This document shows, piece by piece, positions 32,701-44,700 of a stretch of DNA of 64,000 nucleotides. The first letter of the stretch is position 1. Every line of letters starts with the position of its first letter. Both the position numbers and the translations under genes were made by a program. Location of the stretch: NCBI RefSeq assembly GCF_023343835.1, contig NC_064437.1, positions 25,767,001-25,831,000 on the forward strand, in the 5' to 3' direction. The notes below the pieces were generated by a model. It did no database searches, was not told the origin of the DNA, and saw only the letters and a list, made by a program, of their open reading frames with translations. Source of the DNA: Lagopus muta. Taxonomy: Eukaryota > Chordata > Aves > Galliformes > Phasianidae.

Positions 32701-35700
32701 GCCCATGCCCAGCCCTGCTGAGGCTCCTCTTTGTACGCCGGCCAGAGCTGTCAATCCCACTCTCGCCGAGGAGCTGCTGCACCGGAGCAGACCAACACCA
32801 GCTTGCACTGCTGAAACGGCCCCAGCATGAACTGCTTGCCAAAAAGAGGATGAAAAAGAAGGGGAGAAAAAGGCCAGGAGCAGAGCCCACCCGCTTCTCT
32901 GTCTCTTCGCCTTGGCAGCAAGACAGACTTCACATCTTCTGCAGAGAAGCATGAAAACCCTGGGGCTTTGGACAAGCTGGGGACACATCATAGAATCACA
33001 GGGCATCCTGAGTCAGGAGGGACTGTAAGGATCATCGAGTCCAACTCCTTTGACCCAGTTACTGACACACGGCTTTTTACAATGCTGACGAGTTTTACCT
33101 GTGCTGATTTCTTGGTTCTTGTTTCATCTTTTTCCTTTCTGTAGCATCACTCCCCACCAGACACCCATGTATCTGCTGCTTACCTCTGCTCACTCCAGGT
33201 GCTGAAGCCAGCAAGTAGGGCTCCAGGAACCCAGCAGAGGGAATCTAACATCCAGTGCTGAGTTGCAGAAACCCCTCAGGGTGGCACTACATTGCCCTTG
33301 TTCTGAGCTGCTGCCTGGGGCCAACTGTGCCCCCACCATGCACCACAGCAGTTGGGACTGTGGCCATACCTTGCTGTCAGAGCGCAGTGCAGTGGCCTTG
33401 CTGATGTCTCTATCAGGTCAATCCCCGCTTCTCATGTCCATGCATTCACCTGCTCTGCTTGCCTGGACACTCAGCCAACCCAGAAGGCTGAAGGACCATG
33501 TGCATATGGGGAGAAGTGACCCATGATCCTAGGCAGCACCATGCTGTGGACAAGTGTCTGCCTGACCCCAAGGCAGGCATGTATGTTTCTGCTAGGTGCT
33601 GCTGGACAGGACATTTGGGAGTCTTTTCAAAACATTCCTGTGTTTTTAAATATTTGAAGCTCCTTGAGAATCCCCTTCTGCTTTAGAAGTCAGAGACCTG
33701 ATTTTTTTTAGAGGCTTTATAAAAATGGCAGATGTTTCCTGCTTCCAGGAAGGAATGGGATATGGCAGGACACCCAGTTCAAGCAGGAGCGTTGAAATGA
33801 CCAAAGAGAACTTGAAACTACATCCAATCTTGGAAGGATGGAGGGGAGAAACATCTCTAGATCTCACAGTGGACATCTGCAGCTTCAGCGCACTGCTGGT
33901 TTCTTGCTCTTGCTTGTTGCCCCTTCCACCAGGATGATGCTCACTGCCTTTCAAAGACATCCCCATCAGATCTCGCTGCTTTGAACACTTTGCTCTGTCC
34001 AACACCTCAAGCAGCAGTTTCCCCTTCTGTCATTGCCTAGCACATGGAGTAAATCAGAGCAGAGAAGGGCTTTCCTTGCACTGCTGCATTAACCGGAGGT
34101 TAAGATGATGGCTTTAAGGGAATAGGAGCAAAGCAGTGGTACAAAGCATCCAGCACCAATCAAGCCCTTTCTCAAAGCATCAGCACACCTGGACACCTGG
34201 GTATAACTGATGCAGTCACTGCATGCCACTGTTGCTCCTCCGACCTCCAGCAGAGGCCCTTTGGCATGGAGCTGGGGATGGCTGGGGAAAGGCACCTCAT
34301 GGTCTTTGCAAAGATGCATGTCATACAGTGCAGCCCCATTGCCCTCACTGGGGTTCCCTGTTGAGGTCCAGGGTAACCTCATGCATGATCTCACTCTGCC
34401 CCTCCACAGCCCATCCAGACCTGGACTGGAATCCCTCCTCACTGGAGGCTTACCCCACTGTCTCTGCGCCTTCAAACCCCAGGGCATGTGGACCACTGCT
34501 GCACATCAGGCATGTAGAAGGGAAGGGAGAGGCTTTAAAAAAAATAAATAAATAAAATAAGAAATACCTTGAAGCAGCTTGAAGTTTCCAGGCCCCTGAT
34601 TCCTTCTGATCTGGCTTAGAGGCATTTTGCAAGGATTAATGAGGAAGCCAGGAAAATCAGAGTCAACACTTCCCCCTCCAGCTGGGCAGCGTGTTGTCTG
34701 ATGGGGAGAGGAGACCAGGAGACGCCTGGGGCTGCACCCAATGTGAAGGCACGAGCCCCATCCAGCCCCAGGGCTGTTGGAGCAGGAGCATGGCTGGGTT
34801 CCAGCCCCAGGCTGGGGTCCACCACACAGGAGAGGTGATGAATGAGCCCAAAGCCACCTCATCTCCAACGGCAGGAGTCTGGTGGCTTCAGAAAAGAGGG
34901 GGAGGAAGGAGGGATATTTGATGAGAAGTTAAAAGAAAGCAAGGCTAGTTTGTAATGATTCTACAGCCTGGGCAACCTTGGCAGTAAATCTCTATCAAAA
35001 GTCTTAGAAGTGGAAATGACACGGAGCCATGCTGACAGCCTGTTTTCTTTACCTGGCTTTTGGCTCTCCTGGCTGCCTGTGTGTTTGTCTTTTATCTGGA
35101 AGGGGCCAGATGTGGGCAGGAGAAGCGAGAGTCCTGCACCTTTGTACCCACCACAAATGCGCATGGCCCAGTGCCCTGCTAGGCTGTGATATCCCTAGGA
35201 TGGACTGTGCTGCTTTGCACGCTGCCGTCCTTCTGATGCCACTCCAGCCCTCAGCCAGCTAATTCCTTCCAGGCCACCTTCCCATCCATGTTCCCCACCT
35301 CCTCTTTCTGCCTCATGGTCTCCACCAGCCTGCTGCTGTCTTTGAAGAGGGGCTGACGTCTCCATGGGGCTGGGCTGTCTCATGGATTCCTTGATCTTGG
35401 TGAAGGGCCATTTATTCCTCAGTCTCACCAGTGCATCTCCTGACAGTCCTGCCAGCTTCTCAGGGCTCATCCCAGGAATTGGTCATGGGGAGGAAGGGAG
35501 CAAGCAGGAATAGTAGACAAAAAGACCTAGTTTCTTTTTTGCTTAATTCCTTCAAGGTATCTCTGAGACCTTTCCAAGAATCATCCCATACTGGGGAAAG
35601 AAAATAAGGAGCTGAAGAGATCTTTCCAGGGTTTGGGTTTTCCAGTTCCCAGCTCATTGTATTACCCCTGCAACACAGTACCCCTCCAAAAGGGTATGGG

Positions 35701-38700
35701 CAGGGGGCTTGGCCCCTGTGGCAGAGGGGTTGGAACCTGATGATCATTGAGGTCCCTTGCAACCCAAGCCACTACATTTTTCTGTGAGCTTCAGCTCTTC
35801 ATGTCAGTCAAGAGATCCTGACAGCAGAAAGGCAGCACATCTCTGGCAGGATTTTAATTACACAATCAGCATTCCCTTGGGGATCTCTTGTTGACTGAGC
35901 ACTGATCTGTGAGGGGCTTTTCCTCACCCAAGTTAACAGATAAGAGCAACTTCTCTGAAAAAAAATTTTTGTCATCCTCCTTCTCTTCCACTGATGTTAT
36001 TGGATATGAACTTCAACTGAGCTTTCAGGAGACTTCTGAGCATTCTTGAATGAGTGCCTGCCCCTGCAATAATGTTCACCTAAAAGAACAGAGCTGAGGG
36101 AATCACATGAGCATCTGCATCCAAGAGCATTTGGGCTTGGGTAGAGACAGCCAGATTCCAGCCAGGGCTCAGGTCAGAGGGTGGTGGTCTTAGGGGCAAA
36201 GTTCCAGGGCTTGGACTGCAAATACAGGCGTAGTAGCTGTGGTGTTCTACACAACATTTGGGAGAAAGGCACTGCAGGAGGCTGATAAAAAAAGCAGCAG
36301 TCTTGCTTTCTTGTCCCCATCAGTGCAGCACTCAGTTCTTTACAAGGTTGGTACTTGCTTTACAGGATATTCTGACCTACACAGATGCCACACACACACC
36401 AGAAGAGCACAAGGTCTCCCAGGGGACGCATGATGTCTCCCTTTGCCACAGCAGTGGTGGCAGCAGGGCTGGGACTTTGTTGATCTAACTGCACATCCAG
36501 CGCCTGAATGCCACAGGCATCCAAGCTGCTCCAGTTTGCAAAGCAGCCCATGTGACTGCAGCCATGGTCGTAATTTGCTCTGCTCCTCTTGGCCCAAGAG
36601 ATCCTCCTAACACTGTGAAAAACTGTTTACAGAAACCACTTCCTTCATTACCAGGCAAGAAATTTGGCAGCTGCTTCCCAGTGCACAACAACCCTACCCC
36701 AGAGCAAAGTAGAGCTGAAGTCTGCATCCAATTTAAACTGGAAGAGGGCATTAAACAATTAGCACATAATTATCAGATTGGGGCTAGCATTGGGATTCTG
36801 GGGAGGACCCTGCTGGTGCCAGGGAATCTTTTGTGACCATACCCAAGGGGACTTTAGCTGGAGGTGCCACAGACAAAACATTGCTCAGCCCTCCAGCATC
36901 TCAGTGCTGGTTGTGAATCTCCAGGATTTTTCCCCAAAGCACTCGGAAAATCTTCTCCAATTGAAATACAAACGCTCGAGATCAAATTTAGCCAAGACGT
37001 GCAAGGGATAAAACTTTAACCCCAACAGAGGGCTGTCATTTGTTCTTACAATCCGAGTGCCGTGACCTGTTTTGATCACTTGTCACCTTATCACATCCCT
37101 ACTGAATTACCCAAGAGCCTGCAAACACTTCTGCACATGCTTACTTTTCAGCAAGAGGCAAGTGCATTGAGCTGCACCGGACAACTCACATGCTTCAGGT
37201 TAAGGCGCTTAATATACACAGCAGCTTATATGGAGTTCCCATCTGCTTTATTCTAAAGGGGGGGAACGCCTCTCTTATTTGAAGAACTAAGAATGAGAGC
37301 AAGCTGCTCTGCCTCATATCTCTTCCAGCAGCCGAAGCAGTGCTTTGATGGAGAAGAGTACCACGACCTGTCCTCTTTGTTCACGAGAAGGAAGAAGTGA
37401 CAGCAGACCCATCCCAGACTTACTTCTTAGGTTTGCCCACTGTGTTCTCCGCCACGTGGTACCCAGGCTTGCACTTGTAGCGGCAGACGGAGCCCACGTC
37501 GTGGTTGCCCTGCATGCAGCGTGGGACCAGGAGCCTGGCGTTGGGCACGACAGGTGGAGCATCACACTCCAGCTTGCAATAGGCCTCGGGGAGCGACCAG
37601 AGCCCATCCTCCAGGCACGTCAGCCATTGGTTCATCCCTGAGCCCAGGAGAGAAGTAGAAAGTTTGTGTCACAGTTGGAGAACCTCTGAGGGAAAATCTG
37701 AGCCACCAGCACACATCCTCTTGTTAGAGTGGTAATGATACCATGGGAGGCAATACACACAAAGATTACATGTGCAGTTGGACAGCTTCAAAGGGATGGA
37801 GAAATGCTCTTGGTTTGTAGAAATGCATATTTCCCCCAAGCTCCCCCTTAAAAGCCCTCTCTCTGGTGATACCTGAGGAGAGCCTTTGGTGGGCTGAGGG
37901 CTTTCGTGCATGACAAAAACGCAAACATGGGCCCTTCCTCATGTTTAGTTCAGCTCAACTCCATTCACCCCATACGACCTGCCAGAGGAGCCTATGCCTG
38001 CATCCACCACACGCTATGGATGCAGCTTCCTGCTGAGCAAGAAGAAAAGTAGAACTGAAGAACTGAGGGTTTCTCTTGGGAGCTTTGTATTGGGCCTTCA
38101 GCAGGTTCACTGTACAGCCAGGCAGCTCCTCCAAGCATCATTTTCTTTTTATAGGCTCACCTCTCTGCCTACAACAGCTCATAGACAAGGGCAAGGCTGT
38201 GCTCCTGATCAGCGCCAGCATTCCTGACGGCTGTGGTGCATGGGCTGTCCCCACCTCTGAGTGCCGTGACAGGAGCCATGTAATCCTTTCCTTGCCTATT
38301 CTTAGTATTTATGAGCATCGAGAGCCTTTGGGGAGAACGAGCAGCAGACACGTTCCTGCCTTGACGACTCAGCAGTCCCCCTCGCCTTGTCGGCCTTGGC
38401 GGAGCCCCACCGGGACCGCTGTCAGCTGCTGGAAGCCACCCATGGATGGGACGCCAAGGGAGCCCGTGGCAAACCTCCCGTTGACTTCAGCGGGAACAAG
38501 AGGAGGCTGTCAGGGAAATATCAGCTTCATGCTTGCCCTCAGTTGACCCACTGAAGGCAACGGCATGGCTCTGTGTGGAGCTTGGCCCGTCGAGCTGTCG
38601 CTCGGGCGCTGCCCTTTGATCAGCTCACACTGGGATCTGCAGCGCTCCCTCCTGTCATGAAATGAGACCTTAATTCTCTACCGGTTTTGCTCCTTAGATT

Positions 38701-41700
38701 TAACTAAAAAAACAGTAAATGATTTTCATGCTTTTCGGCTATAAATGTCGCCGTAAAATAGGGCACCCATTAAAATGATTTGTTGTATGCGATTGTTCAG
38801 AGCGAAGGCACTGGTGGAAACTCACATAAAGTCCCAATGCTTGAAGCTGTCAAGGCAATTACCCTCGAAATCCCATCCAGCTCAGCCTTGCATAGACAGG
38901 AACAGTAGCTCTCTTTCTCCGACTTGGCTTAAAAACATTCCTGCGGGTATTGATGGAGTCGGCAGAATGAAAGCCAGGCCGTGGTGTGTCTGGAGGACTG
39001 CTGTGTGTCTGGGTGGTGCACATCTTGAGACTGCTCTGCAGCTGTGGGCATCAGTCTCTATGGCGTTATAAGGCCCCAGGCCTGCTGAACCACATGATTT
39101 CCCACAGCCGCCAGGCACCAGGCCATCTGCGGTTCTCTGAAATCCTCTCTGTTTGTCTGCACTCTTGCTTCACTCATCTGTGCAATGCCACAGCCAACCA
39201 GACTTCACCAGTTAGCAGAAGACATCCCTGAGGATGTGGGCTGCAAACCAGGAATGGGGATCACAGAGAGTATCCCCATGCCATGGTGCCTCTGCTCAAA
39301 AGGGATGTGTGCCCACCATTTGAGGAGGAGTCTCAAAGGTCCACCTGGTTGGCAGAAGCAAACTGGGAAATTCAAAATATCACTGCTCAGTCTTGAACAA
39401 CCTTGGACAGGCACCAGAAAGGGAGTCTTAAATCCCTCAGCACGCCAGACTGTACCTCGAAGTTTGGCAGGGTGGATGCAGGAGAAGGAGCATCTCTTCA
39501 GGTAGGTGGTCCCCTTGGGGCAGGAGAACTCCGCATAGTAGACGTGCGACTGGTCAGGGACACCACAGTCAACAGGATCACAAGTCACAGATCGGTCCCA
39601 CCGCCCCGAACTGCATGTCAGCACCACTTCCTGCTACAGAGAAAGCAAGTCTCCATCAGACCCCAGCAAGAGTGCTCTAATGCAGTGTTTTACTAACTTT
39701 AAAGGAAAATGTAAGCACTTGAAAATACACAACAGTTTCTTAAGGAAGAAGTTAATCCCAGCTCTGCACACTACCACTTTTTTCCCCATATGATCAAGTC
39801 TTAACTCAGGTGTTGATGGACACCTCTCCTGTTGATTGGTCTTCCAAATGTCCTGATCCTGTCATGCCCACAGACTTCACTGAAATCAGAGATTTGTAAA
39901 ATCTCATTTTCAGGTTGTCATTACATAGCCCCTCTTACACAGCTGGGGGCCTGCATAAGAACCTGAGTCCCAGCTGTAGGGGTTCCAGCCCTACGTATGA
40001 TTAATACAGGGTACTGACCTTGCCAAAACAGAGCAGTACATGATGGTGTGCTATGATTTCCATCCCCAGACTCCTAACCCAAAGAGGATGTGCAGAAAAG
40101 AAAGATTTCTTTCAACTCTTCTCACTGCCTCTTCCTCATCTGAGCAACATCATGCTTCTTGTGCACTCAGACCTGTATGCTCCCAGGCAATGCGTTTTGC
40201 TGGAACCCGAAAGCTGTGGGTGTTCCTTGGTGCACGGCAAGGTCATGGTGCAGAGGGCATCCAGTTTTTCCTAAAAATGCCCGGAGATGTATACTAGCAT
40301 GTAGGGTCATATAGCCAAATTGTTGCAGAGCTGGGGAAATGTGGAGCTGTGGGCATGGAAACCAACCTGCTGGCCGTGCCATGCTCTCCTCCCTCTCATC
40401 TGCAGGCTAGGACAGGACTATGTGGCACCTCTTTGCTTGGTCTTCCCCCTTCCACCAAAGGACTGCTCCATATCAGATACCCCACGGCGCCCTCTCCCAC
40501 ACCTAACATAGAAGATCACTTTGGGCTCAGGGCAGGACATCTGTAAGCTGCTACCAGTTATGACAGCCACACGCCAAAGCTCTGTCCAGAAGTTTCCCAT
40601 CTTGATGCCCAACAAAGAAAAACTGTCACCCAAGGCAGAATTATTTCATATGGCTTCACGTCTATTTTGTTTTTCTTCTGTGATAAGGGCCTGCCTTGGC
40701 TCACAGAGCTGTGGTGCTGTGTAATTAATAACCTCACCAGTGACTAAGGGCTGAGGGGTGCATCCCTCCTGCCTCACTGCACTTCCCAATGCCTAACAGG
40801 GTAAGCACTTGGGGATCTCTGAAGGAAACAGGACCCACCCTGTGCCCGTGGCCTGACTCACCTCTGCCTGTCTCCATTTGGGTGAGTTCACACTCTGCCT
40901 AGGGCTTGTGGGGTAGCCAGCTCAGTCCTGGAGACTTCGGTCCCCTCTCCAGGAATAAGCTAAGGATAGGACACACTGTGCCCAAGGCCCTGCCAAGGTG
41001 ACTGCCCACATCCAAGCTTCTCTGCTCTGAGGACCGCCAATCCCAGGTCTCCTCATCACTGGCTGAGAGTGGAGCTGGCTCAGAGATTTACAAGGCAGAT
41101 CCTGGCCTTCTGGAAAGCAGGATGAGCCCTTTCATGCTGACCTCTGCCCTGCCTCACAGGCTCAGGCAAGAAAGCACAAAGGAAGAAAAGCTCCCAGAGG
41201 CTGTTCTCTGTAGCCGTCTAAATATAGTCACTTTGCAATGACTTCATTTTTTCCCCAAGCCACTAACTTCAACTTTAAAAGAGAAAATGTCCGTGGGATG
41301 TTTAACCCTTCCTTCCAGAGAAGAGAAATGGCTGCCTCTCCCTCTGCAGGAGTGTGTTGCCTTAGCCTGAGATGTCCCTTGCTGTGGCACTTAGCCTGGA
41401 ACAGCTGAGGACAGCTTGGGGACGCAGGAGGATGGCAGCAAAGCAGGACAACCAGCACTGCAGTCCAGCATCAGAGCTGCTGTTAGACTGTCATGTGCTG
41501 GAAAAGCTGCAAGGAGCCTGGGGTTGGAAACCTTTGGAAATCAGCAGTCAGCTAAAGAGTCACTGCCATCCCAGTGGTACTCACCTGTGCATAGCCCAAG
41601 ATCTTCCCGCTGCCCGAGCGTGGCACGAAGCCCTGCTCACAGGTGACGGAGCACTCCATGTGCCTCGGGCCATCTGAGGAGCAGTTCAGGCTGGCGACGT

Positions 41701-44700
41701 GAGCGAGAAGTGGCTGCGTGCAGCTTCCCAGCCCTGTGCAAGCACCATGCGCACAGCTGTGGAGGAGAAGAGGAAGGATCAGCCCTAGGTTCCCAGCATT
41801 CTGCAGCAAGGGACTGGCCAGCTGGCACCTGCATGGCATGCTTGGCGGGTCTTGGATGCATGTGTAAGGAAAGATGAAGGGAGCTCTGGATGGAGCAAAG
41901 GGCAGGCTAGTCTGGTGGTTAGCAACCCTATTCATGGCAGCAGTTAGAATTTTATGATCTTTAAGGTCACTTCCCACCTAGGCTTTTCTATGACTCTACG
42001 ATAAATCCCCTACCCATTAGAAGGGCAACAGGTATGTCAAACTCTACACAAGACATCAGAGAACCCTCAGCAGATGTCCAACTGCAGGAGAGGGTTTAGC
42101 TGGAGAAGGAAACTCCGCAGATACTGGAGAGCCAACCATGAGATGTCCCTCCAACTACCTGCTAGGCTCTTTGGCAACAAGACTACCTCAACACACATAC
42201 AAGACTACCTCAACACGCATCTGCCCAGCTCTAAAGCTCCTCTGTGGCCAACAAGGTGAGACATGGAGACATGGATATGGGAAGAACAACCGTCCTCTCT
42301 GAACCATCTCAGGTTGTGAGAGGGCTGAGGAGATCTGCAAGGTGTCACCTGTTCCCAGGAAACAAGCAGCCCTTTCCTTACTACAGCAGCTCCCTGCCAA
42401 AAACCTGCTGTTCATTGATTAAGCATCACAAAATATCCCAGAGCAGAGAGCAACATTAGCCAGGAGACCAAGTTCTCCATCAGTGAAATGCACCAATGGA
42501 TGAATTAACTGGGATGGAATTAGGGCACGACATGGGATTAACAAAACTGCTCCCACAAGCTAATGCCCAGGACGTTTGGTAGTCAGGGCTGTTTTGTTTC
42601 ATTTGCTTTTTTAACCATCTGCAAGCAGTATCAGTGCCAAAATGCCAGCAGCCCCTAGCGCTCCCCCTGCTCCCTGGCCAAGCCTCGCTTTGCGTGGGAC
42701 TGCCCACAGCTTTGTGCACTGTTTGGCACACAAAAAGCAAACACTGTGCTGCTTTTGCCTCTTGCATTGCCCGACCCCACCAGCCGAGGACGCACGGCCA
42801 GGAATTCCACAAATGCACAGAAACTGCTGCCAGCGGGGATGCAAAGGGAACGCAATGTGCTGTCAGATCTGGACAAAGGCACAGTGGAAACCTGTGGGCC
42901 ACAGCCTCCAAAGAGCTGGTGGGCACAGACAGAGGGGAGGAATGGCACGGGAGGGGACCACAAAGGAGAACAAGAAAAAAGGGGCTGTTTTTTCAATGCA
43001 GACCTGTTTATGAAGTGAGAAATGGTTTCAGGGCAACTGCTGCAAATTCTTTCACTAGCTTATATTTCCATTTGCTTCCTTTTTAAAGAATTTGTTTTAC
43101 GAGCGCAGCGTTTGTCAGGTCATTAGCTTCTGAGGGCATCTGGTACCAATTGCAGCCCTCTCCCCTCCCTCCTGCCTGCAGCCACCTTCCCTGGTCTGCT
43201 CTGCTCCCCACCAGTGCCCTCTTCCCGTGACAAAGCCTCTGCCCTAGCCCTGTGTGCAAGGGGAATGGGACCAAGCTGCCCTCTTCTACCCTTCCTTTAT
43301 CACATAAGAAATCAGTGCATGGAAGCGTGTTGGAGACCACAAGAAGCACTGGAACAAGCTGCCCAGGGATGTGGTAGAGTCATTGTCCCTGGAGGTGTTC
43401 AAGAAACGTTTACGTGTTGTACTGAGGGACGTGGTTTAGTGGGAAATATTAATGATAGGTGGACGGTTGGACTGGATGACCTCAGATGACTTTTCCTTCC
43501 CTGGTGATTCTATGATTCTATGAAACCACAAGCAAAGAGCAGCATTCCTCCTGCCCTGATAGGATGGACCATCACAACACACCACAGCAAGGAACTCCTC
43601 ACCCCTATAACCTCTGGGCACAGGGGGATTATGTCACCAAGTCACAGCCCTCCCACTGAGGAAATGCTGGGGGTTGAGCAGCCAGATGGCCAGACATCTG
43701 TAGGTTGGGTTGCCCCATTGGGTTCTGCACAGATTCTGTGAGCCAAAGCAACATAACACTTCAAGAGGGTAGATTTAGATTGGATATAAGGAAAACGTCC
43801 TTTACACTGAGGGTAGTGAGGCACTGGCACAGGTTGCCTAGTTTAATGGGGTGGATGCCCCATTCCTGGAGACTTTCAAGACCAGGCTGGCCCAGGCACT
43901 GGGCAACCTGATGGATTAGTAAATGTCCCCATACATTGCAGGGGAATTGGACCAGATGACTTTTAAAGGTCCTTTCCAACTCTAAAGATTCTGTGACTCT
44001 ATGAAATGTTCTCATGAAGCCACGATGAGTTTCAGAGGGCATGCTCACCCCGGGCTGTATGGTGGTGGCACCCTATGGGCACATCCAGCCAGGACAGAGC
44101 TGGGATGGGGCCACTCTGAGGGTGCTGGCCGAGTGGTGACAGACGCATTGTCTGGGACAACCATGCAGCTGGGATGATGCCATCACTGAACAACAAATGG
44201 CAGAGCACAGATTGCTTTCAGCACTGCCAGGCACAGCTTTGTTTTCAACTCGTTAGGAAACAGCTGATGGTGCTGGTAGAAAGCAGATCAGGAGACAAGC
44301 AAGTTTCTTTCCTCGTTATATATGGACAATGTTATATAGAGGTAGTAAGAGATTTATAATTCTGGATCAAAATGTGAGACTGAAACATTAATTTTTATAT
44401 GCACTACACATGTACACTCATGCACACTGTCTGTATGTGTATATAGCTATCTTTCAGAAATAATTAGCTTTCTCTCCTTGCCCCAGAAGATAATTAACCT
44501 ATCACCACTCTCTGTGTGACTAACAAAAACCCACCACGCCTCAGCTGGGACATGATCTGAGGCATGTACCCAAGCTCTGAGTGGTGCTGAGTTCTCAGGC
44601 TGATGTTGTTATTCCAGAGCCAACGAGGGGCTCACGTCTCTGAAAACTGCTCTTCCCAAATACACCAGTAAACTCAGTTAAAAAAACACATCATTCTACC

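Larger units (their letters stand above)
32207..37423 (-). other. PAPPA2 intron (5.2 kb)
   Basis: It contains CR1 fragments at about 32402-32483, 32988-33062 and 35700-35792. The remainder is unique, with no supported exon. Confidence 0.8.

Noticed and set aside
39205..39455. Extension of the PAPPA2 frame past the donor at 39456 ([14 protein letters not shown]...).
   Set aside because: The next exon continues the CCP 2 module ([13 protein letters not shown]) in the correct phase from the GTACAG donor, so the extension is intron.
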